64,000 nt of DNA from Acidobacteriota bacterium (GCA_039683095.1 JBDKSB010000001.1:388567-452566); one strand, 5' to 3'. Counted from the first letter of the stretch, positions 23,316-31,994 are shown. The notes: generated from the letters alone by a model not told the origin. Translations and numbers: made by a program.

Positions 23316-23345
23316 TTGACAGGCTTTCCCCGGCGAGACTATCAT
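23316..23345 (+). promoter_or_regulatory. Promoter of the M28-cyclophilin-like gene
   Basis: TTGACA (23316-23321), an 18-bp spacer and TATCAT (23340-23345), followed by GGAGGAGG before the ATG at 23373. Confidence 0.65.
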
Positions 23346-23372
23346 TCCGCTCTTATCAATGGAGGAGGCCAC

Positions 23373-25487
23373 ATGAACAGACGCGCCATTCGATCGGCCC
23401 TCGCCGCCGCCCTGCTGATCCTGGTCGCGGCCTCGATCGCCGCGGCCGGCCCGGTGAAAGCCAAGCCCGCCGTCGATCCCGTCGTCCAGAAGATCATCGA
23501 GCTCGGCACGACCGACAACCGGGTCATGCTCTGGAACGACTACGCCAGCAACCGCTTCGGCGGCCGCGAGACGGGCACGAACGCCTACAACGACGCGGCC
23601 GAATGGGCGGTCTGGCAATTCCGCCAGTGGGGCCTCCAGGCCGAGCTCGAGCCGGCCGGCGAGGTGCCGGTCGGCTTCAATCGCGGTCCCTGGTTCGGCA
23701 AGATGATCGCGCCCGTCGAGAAAGGCCTCTATTTCGGGACCCCCAGCTTCACGGCGGGGACCAGGGGCGTCGAGCGCGGACCGGTCGTCATCCTGAAGGC
23801 CGATCCGTTCTCGATACCCGGGCGGAACGCCAAGCCCGAGGACGTCGAGAAGAAGCGGGCGGCCGTCGAGGCCGGCATCGCCGAGGTCCGGGCCAACGCG
23901 GCCGCGTTCAAGGGCGCCTGGGTCCTCATCCCGGGAGAGAACAGCGGCTTCGCCCGCGACGGCCGCAAGGGCACGCCCGAATACGCCGACTCCCAGCTCA
24001 TCCCGAAGCTCACGTCCGCTCTCGTCGAGGCGGGGGCCCGCGGCACCATCCAGTCGTCGAAGACCGACCCGTTCCGGATGCTCGACGGCCATGTCGACTC
24101 CTGGGACAAGCTGCCGGTCCTGCCCGACATCAAGCTGGCCGAGGGCCAGTACAACGAGATCAAGGGCCTGGTCGAGAAGGGCGGGAAGGTCGAGCTCCAG
24201 TTCGACATCCGGAACTGGTTCAAGATGGGCCCGGTCAAGTTCCACAACGTCGTCGCGACCCTGCGGGGCTCCGAATCCCCCGACGAATGCGTCGTTCTGG
24301 GCGGGCATTTCGATTGCTTCAGCTCCGCGACCGGGGCCGTCGACGACGGCTCGGGCTTCGCCCCGGCCATGGAGGCCGTCCGGCTGATCGCCGCGGCTGG
24401 CGGGCGGCCCAAGCGCTCGATCGCCGTCATCCTCTTCGCCGCCGAGGAGCAGGGCCTGGTCGGCTCCCAGGCCTGGCTGAAGAGCCATCCCGGCGTTGCC
24501 TCCAAGATCATGATGATGATCAACCGGGACGGCAGCCCCAGCGCCATCACCGGGGCTTCCGTGCCCGAGACCTGGTTCGCCGACTTCCAGAAGATCAGCG
24601 CGCCTCTCGCCGGGCTCGATCCGAGGTGGCCCTTCAAGCTCGAGCGCGGCGTGCCGCGCGCCCACGCCACCAGCCCGGGCGGGACGGACTCCTCCGCGTT
24701 CGAGATGGAGAGCGTCCCGACGCTCCGCTTCCTGACGCAGTCGGACTACAATTACAACCACGCCTGGCACACCCTGGACGACCTGTACGGCGAGCTGGTG
24801 CCGTACACGGACCAGCAGCGTCACTCCGCGCTGGTCACCGCCGTCGTGGCCTACGGCGCGGCCAACCTGGACCGGCCGCTGCCGGCGGCGGGCGTCTATC
24901 TGGCCGACGGCCTGTACGCCGATATCGCCATCGGCGCGGCGGAAGCGCCCGTCCACATCATGGTCAGCCTCGATTTCGCCAGCGCCCCGCTCCAGACGGC
25001 CGGCTTCGTCCGCGTCGTCGAAAGCAAGGGCGGAGCCCAGCGCGGTCCTGGCGGCGGATTCGGGCCTGGGCCCGGGCCGGGCCCGCGGCCCGGCGGCCCC
25101 ATGGGCCCCGGCCAGCGTCCGGAGATGCCGCCGATCGGCAAGGTCGATGTCCGCGACGGCGTCATCGCCGGGATCATCGACTCCGACCCCCAAAAGCCGG
25201 CGGCGGTCCCGGCGCCGCCCCTGACGCCGAACGCCTCGATCAGGAACGACGCGGCGGGCGTGCTCGACGTCACCGGCCCGAACGCGTTCTGCCTGACGCT
25301 GAGGAAGAAGGCCGGCCTGGACCGGACGGCCACGGCCATCGGCCGGACGGTCGCCGGGCTCGATCTTCTCAAGACCGTGAAGAAGGGCGACGCTATACGG
25401 AGCATCCGCATCGTCCGGGTCGGTCCGGCCGCCCGCGATTTCAAGACGGACGACGAGGCGTTCAAGAAACTCCTCGAATCCCATTGA
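23373..25487 (+). CDS. Exported M28 zinc aminopeptidase fused to a degenerate cyclophilin-like domain
   Basis: This 704-residue protein has a signal peptide in the first 25 residues. The M28 domain holds the di-zinc ligands: GGHFDCF (His near residue 312), GAVDDGSG, AAEEQGL, INRDGS and NYNHAWHTLDD. From about residue 510 the chain resembles a cyclophilin peptidyl-prolyl isomerase: ASAPLQTAGFVRVVE matches its N-terminal strand and helix, and AIGRTVAGLDLLKTVKKGDA matches its C-terminal FGRVxxG block. Between these lies a Gly/Pro-rich linker (about 566-590) in place of the catalytic arginine region, so isomerase activity is doubtful. The start follows GGAGGAGG. It is followed 17 bp later by another M28 gene. 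Confidence 0.82.
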   Translation: MNRRAIRSALAAALLILVAASIAAAGPVKAKPAVDPVVQKIIELGTTDNRVMLWNDYASNRFGGRETGTNAYNDAAEWAVWQFRQWGLQAELEPAGEVPVGFNRGPWFGKMIAPVEKGLYFGTPSFTAGTRGVERGPVVILKADPFSIPGRNAKPEDVEKKRAAVEAGIAEVRANAAAFKGAWVLIPGENSGFARDGRKGTPEYADSQLIPKLTSALVEAGARGTIQSSKTDPFRMLDGHVDSWDKLPVLPDIKLAEGQYNEIKGLVEKGGKVELQFDIRNWFKMGPVKFHNVVATLRGSESPDECVVLGGHFDCFSSATGAVDDGSGFAPAMEAVRLIAAAGGRPKRSIAVILFAAEEQGLVGSQAWLKSHPGVASKIMMMINRDGSPSAITGASVPETWFADFQKISAPLAGLDPRWPFKLERGVPRAHATSPGGTDSSAFEMESVPTLRFLTQSDYNYNHAWHTLDDLYGELVPYTDQQRHSALVTAVVAYGAANLDRPLPAAGVYLADGLYADIAIGAAEAPVHIMVSLDFASAPLQTAGFVRVVESKGGAQRGPGGGFGPGPGPGPRPGGPMGPGQRPEMPPIGKVDVRDGVIAGIIDSDPQKPAAVPAPPLTPNASIRNDAAGVLDVTGPNAFCLTLRKKAGLDRTATAIGRTVAGLDLLKTVKKGDAIRSIRIVRVGPAARDFKTDDEAFKKLLESH

Positions 25488-25504
25488 GAAAGGAAACTCG
25501 ACCC

Positions 25505-27151
25505 ATGAATCGGTTCCGGTTCGGCTATCCCGTCGTCCTTGCTTTATTACTGGTTTCGCTGGCCGCCCATGGCCAGGTCCGTCCTGCCGACGCCGGGGAT
25601 CCGGCCACGCTCAACCGCATCTGGCTCGAGGGGACCAACAACTCCCGGATCATGGAAGATATGAGCTGGCTCACGGACGTCTTCGGCCCGCGGATCCCCG
25701 GTTCGCCGGCCTACGACAAGGCCGCCGCCTGGGCGGTCCAGAGGTTCAAGGACATGGGCCTCGGCAACGCGGCCATCGAGCCGGCCGGGGAGCTCGGCCT
25801 GGGCTGGTCGTACGAGTACGTCTCGGCCCACATGACCGCCCCTTCCTACATGCCGATCGTGGCCTACCCACGCCCTTGGACAGGGAGCACCAATGGGAAG
25901 ATCACGGGGAGCCCGATCCTCGCGCCCATTTTGTCCAAAGCCGACATGGAGAAATACCAGGGCAAGCTCAGGGGGGCGATCGTCCTGCTCAAGGATCCGC
26001 GGCCGGTCCATCCCAATTTCAGCGCCCCGGCCTCGCGGCTGGACGACAAGGGCCTCAAGGAGCTCGAGGAAACGCCTATACCCGTCAAGCCGGCCAAGCC
26101 GGGCGTGCCCGAAGCCGATGGCCTGAAATGGGAAGAGCTCGAGGAGTTCTTCAAGGCCGAGCAGGTCGGCTGTCTGGTCGAACCTTCGAGCGGCAGCCGG
26201 GCCGATTTCGGCACCGTCAAGGTCGATGCTTACGGCGGCAACGGCAAGGACTACCTGCTGCGCGGCCAGAGCCCCCGGATCATCGTCGAGACGGAACAAT
26301 ACAACCGGATCTGCCGCATCCTGGACCTCAAGGTCCCGGTGACGCTCGAGATCGAGGTCCGGACATCGATCCAGGACAAGGACACGCAGGGATATAACGT
26401 CACGGCCGAAATCCCCGGCACGGACAAGAAGGACGAGCTGGTCATGCTTGGCGGCCACCTCGACTCCTGGACGGGCGGGACGGGGGCCGTGGACGATGCT
26501 TCCGGCTGCGCCGTGGCCATGGAAGCGATGCGCATCCTCAAGGCCCTGGGGGTCAAACCCCGCCGGACCATCCGGGCGGCCTTCTGGACAGGGGAGGAGG
26601 AAGGCTTTTACGGCTCGCGCGGCTATGTCGCCCGCCACTTCGGGGACACCGATAAACAGAGCCTTGGCAAGATGAACTTCGACGAGCTCGAAAAGAACTG
26701 GCGTAATCCTCTCGGCGATTCAACCAAGCTCCTTGCCAAGCCCGATTACGCCAAGATCTCGGGCTACTTCAACTACGACAATGGCTCGGGCCGGATCCGA
26801 GGCGTCTACCTCCAGGAGAATTTTGCCGTCCGGCCGATCTTCGAGGAATGGATGAAGCCGCTCAAGGACCTAGGCGTGACGGCCATCGCCCTGCAGAACA
26901 CCGAGGGCACGGACCACCTGCCGTTCGACTATATCGGCATCCCCGGCTTCCAGTTCATCCAGGACCCGCTCGACTACTTTCCCGGCCTCCATCACACGAA
27001 CCAGGACGTCTACGACCATGCCGTCGCCGAGGACCTTATCCAGTCGGCCGTGGTCATGGCCTACTTCGTCTACCAGACGGCCATGCGGGACGAGATGCTG
27101 CCTCGCAAGCCCCTCCCGATCCCGGTGGAGATGACGGGAAGAACCAGATAG
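25505..27151 (+). CDS. Exported M28 zinc carboxy/aminopeptidase
   Basis: This 548-residue peptidase has a signal peptide ending near SLAAHGQ. A PA-type insert precedes the catalytic part. Metal ligands are visible in LGGHLDSWTGGTGAVDDASG, TGEEEGFYGS and the final HHTNQDVYDH. Between the Glu pair and the last His the family's usual Asp block is replaced by a longer region (MNFDELEKNW... with YDNGSGR) as in plasma glutamate carboxypeptidase-like members. The ATG at 25505 follows AAAGGA. It is coupled to the upstream M28-cyclophilin gene, suggesting complementary roles in extracytoplasmic peptide breakdown. Confidence 0.88.
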   Translation: MNRFRFGYPVVLALLLVSLAAHGQVRPADAGDPATLNRIWLEGTNNSRIMEDMSWLTDVFGPRIPGSPAYDKAAAWAVQRFKDMGLGNAAIEPAGELGLGWSYEYVSAHMTAPSYMPIVAYPRPWTGSTNGKITGSPILAPILSKADMEKYQGKLRGAIVLLKDPRPVHPNFSAPASRLDDKGLKELEETPIPVKPAKPGVPEADGLKWEELEEFFKAEQVGCLVEPSSGSRADFGTVKVDAYGGNGKDYLLRGQSPRIIVETEQYNRICRILDLKVPVTLEIEVRTSIQDKDTQGYNVTAEIPGTDKKDELVMLGGHLDSWTGGTGAVDDASGCAVAMEAMRILKALGVKPRRTIRAAFWTGEEEGFYGSRGYVARHFGDTDKQSLGKMNFDELEKNWRNPLGDSTKLLAKPDYAKISGYFNYDNGSGRIRGVYLQENFAVRPIFEEWMKPLKDLGVTAIALQNTEGTDHLPFDYIGIPGFQFIQDPLDYFPGLHHTNQDVYDHAVAEDLIQSAVVMAYFVYQTAMRDEMLPRKPLPIPVEMTGRTR

Positions 27152-27156
27152 CTCGC

Positions 27157-28047
27157 ATGGACAAGCCGCCTCTCGAGGTCATGCGGGCCCGCTATTCGTG
27201 CCGGGCCTATCTTCCAAAGCCCCTGGATGACTGGACCCAGGCCGGGCTCCGGGCGCGGCTGGAGGGCCTGCGGGCCGGCCCTTTCGGCGGCCGGGTCCGC
27301 TTCCTCCTGGCCGCTGCCGCGGCCGGCGACGAGCGGGAGATCAAGGGGCTGGGCACCTACGGCAATATCCGCAACCCCCAGGCCTTCATCATCGGCGCCG
27401 TCGGGTCGGGAACCGGGGACCTGGAGGATTTCGGCTATCTCATGGAGAAGGCGGTCCTGGCGGCCGTCGATCTGGGGCTGGCCACGTGCTGGCTCGGCGG
27501 CGGCTTCCGGCAGAGCCGCTTCGCCGCGAAGATCGGGGTGGCCGGGAACGAGACGGTTCCGGCGGTCGTGTCGGTCGGGTATCCAGCGGACGCCAGCCAT
27601 CCGGGAGGGCTGCAGGGCTTCTTTTCCGGGCGGACGTCCCGGTTGGCGCCCGACAAGCTTTTCTTCTCGCCGGATTTCGGCCGGCCCCTCGGACCCGGCG
27701 AAGGCGGCCCGCTCGGCCCGGCGCTCGAGGCCGTGCGCTGGGGCCCGTCGGCTTCGAACAAGCAGCCCTGGCGCATCGTCCGCGCCGGCCGGCTGTGGCA
27801 CTTCTATCTCCAGAGGACCAAGGGCTACGGCAACGGGCTGCTGAACAGGATCATGGGAACGGCCGACCTGCAGCGGGTCGACCTGGGGATCGCGATGAGC
27901 CACTTCGAGCTGGCCGCCCGCGAGCTGGGCGCGGTCGGGACATGGCTTTCCGCCGATCCCGGCCTGGCGCTGCCCGACGATCTGACCGGCTACACGGCGA
28001 CGTGGCGCGAAGCCGTCCCGGCCGGCCCGGAAAGCGAGGGGCGATGA
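27157..28047 (+). CDS. Putative nitroreductase-family flavoprotein (TM1586-like)
   Basis: This 296-residue protein has the opening VMRARYSCRAYLPKPL, matching the RRSxRxF start of nitroreductases that binds FMN phosphate. Two related halves can be seen: LEDFGYLMEKAVLAAVDLGLATCWLGGGF in the first, and GPSASNKQPWRIVRAG with QRVDLGIAMSHFELAARELG in the second. That is the layout of TM1586-type proteins. It has no signal peptide, so it is cytoplasmic. It follows the M28 gene by 5 bp and overlaps the next gene (ATGA). The physiological substrate is unknown, and flavin-dependent reduction is inferred from the family only. Confidence 0.75.
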   Translation: MDKPPLEVMRARYSCRAYLPKPLDDWTQAGLRARLEGLRAGPFGGRVRFLLAAAAAGDEREIKGLGTYGNIRNPQAFIIGAVGSGTGDLEDFGYLMEKAVLAAVDLGLATCWLGGGFRQSRFAAKIGVAGNETVPAVVSVGYPADASHPGGLQGFFSGRTSRLAPDKLFFSPDFGRPLGPGEGGPLGPALEAVRWGPSASNKQPWRIVRAGRLWHFYLQRTKGYGNGLLNRIMGTADLQRVDLGIAMSHFELAARELGAVGTWLSADPGLALPDDLTGYTATWREAVPAGPESEGR

Positions 28048-29135
28048 AGATCCGCCCGGGACGCGTCCGGATGCCGCGGGCCCTGGTCGCGGCGGGGATC
28101 CTGTCGGTGACGGCCATGGCCTGCGCCAAGCCGCCCGCGCCGGGCCCCCGCGCGGATCAAGCGGTTTCCTGGGTCGTCCAGGCGAGCGGCGCCGCGGCGA
28201 ACCTGCGCGGCGTTTCGGCCGTGGACGACCGGACGGCCTGGGCCAGCGGTTCGAACGGCACGGTCCTCCGGACGCTCGACGGAGGGGCGACTTGGGCCCT
28301 CATCCCGGTCCCGGGCGCGGAGAAGACGGATTTCCGCGACATCGAGGCCTTCGGGCCCGACGAGGCGGTCGTCATGGGCGTCGACCGCCCGGCCCGGATA
28401 TACAGGACGACGGACGGGGGCGGGACCTGGGCCTTGGCTTATTTCGACGACACGCCCGGGATCTTCCTGGACGGCCTGGCCTTCTTTGACGAGAGGAACG
28501 GCCTGGCCGTCGGCGATCCGATGGACGGGCGCTTTTTCATCATCACGACGGCGGACGGCGGGGCCGCCTGGACGCCCCTGCCGGCGGATTCGCGGCCGGC
28601 CGCCCGCGAGGGAGAAGCCGCCTTCGCCGCTTCAGGGACGAGCCTGGCTGTTTGGGGCCGGGACCGGATCTGGCTCGGCACCGGAGGGTCCGCCGCCCGC
28701 GTCTGGCGGTCGGAGGACGCGGGGCTCCATTGGGAAGCCGTCCCCTCGGGCCTTCTCGAAGGCGGCGCGTCGGCCGGAAGCTTTTCCGTCGCTTTCCTCG
28801 ACGGCCGGTCGGGCATCGCCGTCGGCGGCGATTATCGGGCCGAGACCGCGGCCTCCGGGAACGCGGCGACCTCCGCCGACGGCGGCCGGACATGGGTCCC
28901 GCTCTGGGAGGGGCGGCCCGGCGGCTTCCGCGAAGCCGCGGCCTTCGTCCCCGGCGCGAGGCCGCCCGTCGCGGTCGCGGTCGGGCCTTCCGGCTCGGAT
29001 CTCTCGCGCGACCTGGGGCGGACGTGGACGCCGATCGACGGCCCCGCGGGGTTCCACTCCCTCTCCTTCGCCAAGAAAGGGCGGGCCGGCTGGGCGGTCG
29101 GCCGGAACGGCCTGATCGCCAAGCTGAGATCCTGA
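28044..29135 (+). CDS. Exported beta-propeller protein with BNR/Asp-box repeats (Ycf48/HCF136-like)
   Basis: This 363-residue protein has an N-terminal signal sequence ending at AMACAK; the cysteine could be lipidated, but the lipobox is poor. Repeated Asp-box motifs (TLDGGATWAL, TTDGGGTWAL, TADGGAAWTP, SEDAGLHWEA, SADGGRTWVP, SRDLGRTWTP) mark six or seven propeller blades. Such proteins act as assembly factors, sialidase-like enzymes or ligand-binding domains. No sialidase catalytic residues are evident, so a binding or assembly role is favoured. Its ATG overlaps the stop of the nitroreductase gene, the last step of a chain of tightly spaced genes. Confidence 0.78.
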   Translation: MKIRPGRVRMPRALVAAGILSVTAMACAKPPAPGPRADQAVSWVVQASGAAANLRGVSAVDDRTAWASGSNGTVLRTLDGGATWALIPVPGAEKTDFRDIEAFGPDEAVVMGVDRPARIYRTTDGGGTWALAYFDDTPGIFLDGLAFFDERNGLAVGDPMDGRFFIITTADGGAAWTPLPADSRPAAREGEAAFAASGTSLAVWGRDRIWLGTGGSAARVWRSEDAGLHWEAVPSGLLEGGASAGSFSVAFLDGRSGIAVGGDYRAETAASGNAATSADGGRTWVPLWEGRPGGFREAAAFVPGARPPVAVAVGPSGSDLSRDLGRTWTPIDGPAGFHSLSFAKKGRAGWAVGRNGLIAKLRS

Positions 29136-29154
29136 CCGGCGGCGGCCGCGGGGC

Positions 29155-29628
29155 TCAGCGGTTGAGGACGTAGATCGCGGCGTTCAAGACCGCGGCGAAG
29201 CCGACCCACAGGAAGTAGGGCACGAGGAGATAGCCGGCGGCCCTAGAGATCCTATGAAAGCGCGGGATCAGGCCCAGGATCACGACGAGCAGCGCCACGA
29301 TGATGATGAAGGCCCCCAGGATGCGGCGGGCGCCGAAGAACATGACCGACCAGAGGACGTTGAGGCCGAGCTGGGCGGCGAAGGCGAAGAGCGCCTGTCT
29401 GACCTCGGGCCGCTCGGTTCCCCTGACGTAGACGAGCCACGCGGCGATCCCCATCAGGGCATAGAGCGCGATCCAGACCGGCCCGAAGATCCAGTTGGGT
29501 GGATTGAACGACGGCTTGGCCAGCCCGGCGTACCAGCCGGGGATGGCCGGCCTCGTGAACAGCGAGCCGGCGACTCCCGCCAGCTCGCAGATGACGACGA
29601 ACACTGCGATCCCGACGATCCTTCTCAT
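29155..29628 (-). CDS. tspO: TspO/MBR family membrane protein
   Basis: This 157-residue protein has five membrane helices, matching the family length. Signatures are LAKPSFNPPNWIFGPVWIALYALMG in the first loop and helix, and LGLNVLWSVMFFGARR. TspO proteins bind porphyrins and related ligands and are linked to stress and tetrapyrrole traffic. The start chosen is the ATG at 29628 with GGAGGG upstream; a longer reading frame adds a non-conserved 47-residue extension. It is divergent from an ABC exporter operon, and a 10-bp inverted repeat lies between the two promoters. Confidence 0.9.
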   Translation of the reverse strand: MRRIVGIAVFVVICELAGVAGSLFTRPAIPGWYAGLAKPSFNPPNWIFGPVWIALYALMGIAAWLVYVRGTERPEVRQALFAFAAQLGLNVLWSVMFFGARRILGAFIIIVALLVVILGLIPRFHRISRAAGYLLVPYFLWVGFAAVLNAAIYVLNR

Positions 29629-29697
29629 CCGGCCCTCCTGCCAGGGGACAAGAACTGAGGCCGCGCGGCTTCGAGCCGTCGGACCCGCCCTCAAGTG

Positions 29698-29727
29698 AAT
29701 GTATCCCAAGGCGGAAAAGGCTGTCAA
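29698..29727 (-). promoter_or_regulatory. Promoter of tspO
   Basis: On the minus strand: TTGACA (29727-29722), an 18-bp spacer and TACATT (29703-29698). The leader is about 60 nt. Confidence 0.6.
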
Positions 29728-29728
29728 C

Positions 29729-29754
29729 GGCCGGCCCGCCAAGCCGGGCCGGCC
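29729..29754. promoter_or_regulatory. Perfect 10-bp inverted repeat between divergent promoters; candidate operator
   Basis: GGCCGGCCCG (29729-29738) and CGGGCCGGCC (29745-29754) are exact reverse complements with a 6-bp centre. The repeat abuts the tspO -35 and precedes the extended -10 of the ABC operon. It has no U-tract, so an operator is more likely than a terminator. Confidence 0.4.
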
Positions 29755-29760
29755 CAAAAA

Positions 29761-29769
29761 TGGTATCAT
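29761..29769 (+). promoter_or_regulatory. Extended -10 promoter of the ABC exporter operon
   Basis: TGG directly followed by TATCAT fits an extended -10 element. There is no good -35. AAAGGAG (29778-29784) follows as ribosome-binding site. Confidence 0.4.
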
Positions 29770-29791
29770 AGGCTTTTAAAGGAGCATCGCC

Positions 29792-30790
29792 CTGGACGCC
29801 ATCCGCGCCGAAGATCTGGTGAAAACGTTTGACGGCTTCACTGCCGTGGACCACGTCTCTTTCACTGTCGCGGACGGCGAGCTTTTCGGCCTTCTAGGCC
29901 CCAACGGCGCGGGAAAGACGACGACCATCAATATGCTCTCGACCCTGCTCCGGCCGACCGCCGGCGCCGCCCTGGTGGCCGGCTTTGACGTGGCCCGCGA
30001 CCGCGACGCCGTGCGCCGGGCGATCGGCGTCGTCTTTCAGGAGCCGGCCCTGGACGGCCGCCTGACCGGGCGGGAGAACCTGGAATTCCACGCGATGATG
30101 TACGGCCTGGGCAAGGCCGAGCGGAAGCGCCGGATCGATGACGTCCTGGCGCTGGTAGAGCTCACCGACCGGGCCGCGACCCTCGTCGACAAGTACTCGG
30201 GCGGCATGAAGCGGCGCCTCGAGATCGCCCGGGGCCTGACCCATCGGCCCAAGGTCCTGTTCCTGGACGAGCCGACCCTGGGCCTCGACGCCCAGACGCG
30301 GCGCCACATCTGGGATTATGTCCGCAAGCTCAATAAAGAGGCGGGCGTGACCATCATCCTGACCACCCATTACATGGAGGAGGCCGACTTCCTCTGCGAC
30401 CGGGTGGCCATCATGGACCACGGCCGGTTCGTCGCCCTCGACGCGCCGGCCCGGCTCAAGGATATCCTGGGCGGCGACGTCGTCTCGCTCGAGATCGAGG
30501 GGGACGCGGCCCCCTTCCTCGAGGCCCTGGCCCGCGAGCCCTGGATCACGCGGACCCGGGTCCACGATCACGTCCTGTCCCTGACCATGGACAAGGGCGA
30601 GCGGCGCATCCCGGAGCTTGTCATGATGGCCCGGGAGCACGGGGTCGCGGTCGCCTGCGTCAGCCTCCGCAAGCCCAGCCTGGAGGACGTCTTCCTGCAT
30701 TTCGCCGGCCGGACGATCCGCGAGCGCGAGGCCGATCAGGGCGAGCGCCTGCGGGCGGCGATGAGACGGCACGGCCCGGTGCGCCGATGA
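29792..30790 (+). CDS. ABC-type exporter ATPase (DrrA-like), probable CTG start
   Basis: This 332-residue ATPase of an ABC-2-type exporter has Walker A GPNGAGKTTT, the signature YSGGMKRRLEIA, Walker B VLFLDEPTLGLD and the switch His in LTTHYMEEAD. The DrrA-like C-terminal region follows. The first beta-strand, read as DAIRAEDLVKTFDGFTAV, begins at a CTG at 29792, seven bases after AAAGGAG. An in-frame TAA at 29777 excludes any earlier start, and the first ATG/GTG/TTG-type codon (GTG 29819) would remove the first strand and lacks a ribosome-binding site. The stop overlaps the permease start. The substrate is not predictable; lipids or drugs are typical for the family. Confidence 0.85.
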   Translation: MDAIRAEDLVKTFDGFTAVDHVSFTVADGELFGLLGPNGAGKTTTINMLSTLLRPTAGAALVAGFDVARDRDAVRRAIGVVFQEPALDGRLTGRENLEFHAMMYGLGKAERKRRIDDVLALVELTDRAATLVDKYSGGMKRRLEIARGLTHRPKVLFLDEPTLGLDAQTRRHIWDYVRKLNKEAGVTIILTTHYMEEADFLCDRVAIMDHGRFVALDAPARLKDILGGDVVSLEIEGDAAPFLEALAREPWITRTRVHDHVLSLTMDKGERRIPELVMMAREHGVAVACVSLRKPSLEDVFLHFAGRTIREREADQGERLRAAMRRHGPVRR

Positions 30791-31554
30791 AGATCCAGCG
30801 GACCGCGATCTACGTCCTGTGGCGGCGGGAGATGATCCGCTTCGGCCGGGCCAAGTCCCGGGTCGTCGGCTCCCTGGCCATGCCCGTCTTCTTCCTGGCC
30901 TTCCTCGGCCTCGGCTTCCGGCGCATGCCGGTGCCCGGCATGGGCGGCGGCTCGGGCTATATCGGCTTCCTGGCCCCGGGCATCATCGGCATGACCCTGC
31001 TCTTCTCCTCGTCCATGCAGGGCATGTCGGTCCTCTGGGACCGGGAATTCGGCTTTCTCAAGGAGATCATGGTCGCCCCGGTCAGCCGGCTGTCGCTCGT
31101 CCTCGGCCGCATCGCCGGGGGCGCGACGACCTCGATGCTGCAGGGGATCCTCATCTTCGGGGCCTCGCTCCTCCTGGGCTTTCGCTTCCGCGGCCCGGCG
31201 GCCTTCCTCTTCGGCCTTGTCTTCATGCTGCTCATCGCCTTCACCTTCATCGGCCTGGGGCTCGTGTTCGCCTCGCGGATGAAGGACATGCAGGGCTTCG
31301 GCATCATCATGAACTTCGTCATCTTCCCGTTCTTCTTCCTCTCCGGCGCGCTCACCCCGCTCGAGAACTTTCCCTGGATCATCCGGGCCCTGTCCTACGC
31401 CGATCCCCTGACCTACGGGGTGGACGGCCTGCGCGGGGTCCTGATCGGCGCGTCGTCGCTGCCCGTCCTTGTCGATCTGGCCGCCATGGCCGGATTCGCC
31501 GTGGTCATGCTCTTCCTGGGCGCCTATTCCTTCGAGACCAGCGAAGGGGTCTAG
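30787..31554 (+). CDS. ABC-2 type exporter permease
   Basis: This 255-residue membrane protein has six hydrophobic helices and an N-terminal amphipathic segment (YVLWRREMIRFGRAK). It belongs to the ABC2_membrane family that pairs with DrrA-like ATPases. Family blocks include LWDREFGFLKEIMVAPVSR and the LSGALTPLENFPWIIRALSYADPLTYGVDGLR segment before the last helix. The ATG overlaps the ATPase stop, so the two are translated together and form the transporter as a 2+2 complex. Confidence 0.9.
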   Translation: MKIQRTAIYVLWRREMIRFGRAKSRVVGSLAMPVFFLAFLGLGFRRMPVPGMGGGSGYIGFLAPGIIGMTLLFSSSMQGMSVLWDREFGFLKEIMVAPVSRLSLVLGRIAGGATTSMLQGILIFGASLLLGFRFRGPAAFLFGLVFMLLIAFTFIGLGLVFASRMKDMQGFGIIMNFVIFPFFFLSGALTPLENFPWIIRALSYADPLTYGVDGLRGVLIGASSLPVLVDLAAMAGFAVVMLFLGAYSFETSEGV

Positions 31555-31567
31555 CGGCGCCGGCGCC

Positions 31568-31596
31568 TTGACCGCGTCTCCCGACCCGGCTATCAT
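31568..31596 (+). promoter_or_regulatory. Promoter of the DUF3795-like gene
   Basis: TTGACC (31568-31573), a 17-bp spacer and TATCAT (31591-31596). GGGAGGAC lies before the ATG at 31636. Confidence 0.6.
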
Positions 31597-31635
31597 GGGC
31601 GCTACGGAAATACGCCGGCAGGGAGGACGACATCG

Positions 31636-31989
31636 ATGGGCAAGATCCTGTCCTATTGCGGGCTCGATTGCGGGGAATGCGAGGCTTACATCGCGACCCA
31701 AAAGAACGATCGGGCCGGCCTCGAGGCCGTGGCCAAGGATTGGTCCCGCCGCTACGGCGGCCAGAACCTGGGCGCCGAGGCCTGCGTTTGCGACGGCTGC
31801 TCGACCGGCAAGAGGATCAGCACGGCCCACGCCGCGACTTGCGGCATCCGCCTCTGCGCCTCGAAGCGCGGCGTCGTCACCTGCGCCCACTGCTCCGCCT
31901 ACGGCTGCGAAACGCTGCAGCAGTTCTTCGCCTTTGCCCCCGTGCTCAAGGACAAGCTCGAGGCGATCCGCAAAACGCTCGGCAAGTAG
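31636..31989 (+). CDS. Small cysteine-rich protein, DUF3795-like
   Basis: This 117-residue cytoplasmic protein opens with LSYCGLDCGECEAYIAT and continues with VCDGCSTGKRIS, CGIRLCASKRG and CAHCSAYGC. The eleven or so cysteines, spaced CxxCxxC and CxxC, match the DUF3795 family and probably bind zinc or an iron-sulfur cluster. The function is unknown. It is a single gene with its own promoter and a GC-rich hairpin just after its stop. Confidence 0.75.
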   Translation: MGKILSYCGLDCGECEAYIATQKNDRAGLEAVAKDWSRRYGGQNLGAEACVCDGCSTGKRISTAHAATCGIRLCASKRGVVTCAHCSAYGCETLQQFFAFAPVLKDKLEAIRKTLGK

Positions 31990-31994
31990 CCGCT

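Noticed and set aside
21993-25484. 1163-codon minus-strand frame opposite the C45-like and M28 genes
   Set aside because: The plus-strand genes carry complete catalytic motifs, signal peptides, promoters and ribosome-binding sites. The minus frame has none.
23147-25504. Upstream in-frame extension of the second M28 gene across the first M28 gene
   Set aside because: The extension translates to Arg-rich low complexity. The signal peptide and AAAGGA site fix the start at 25505.
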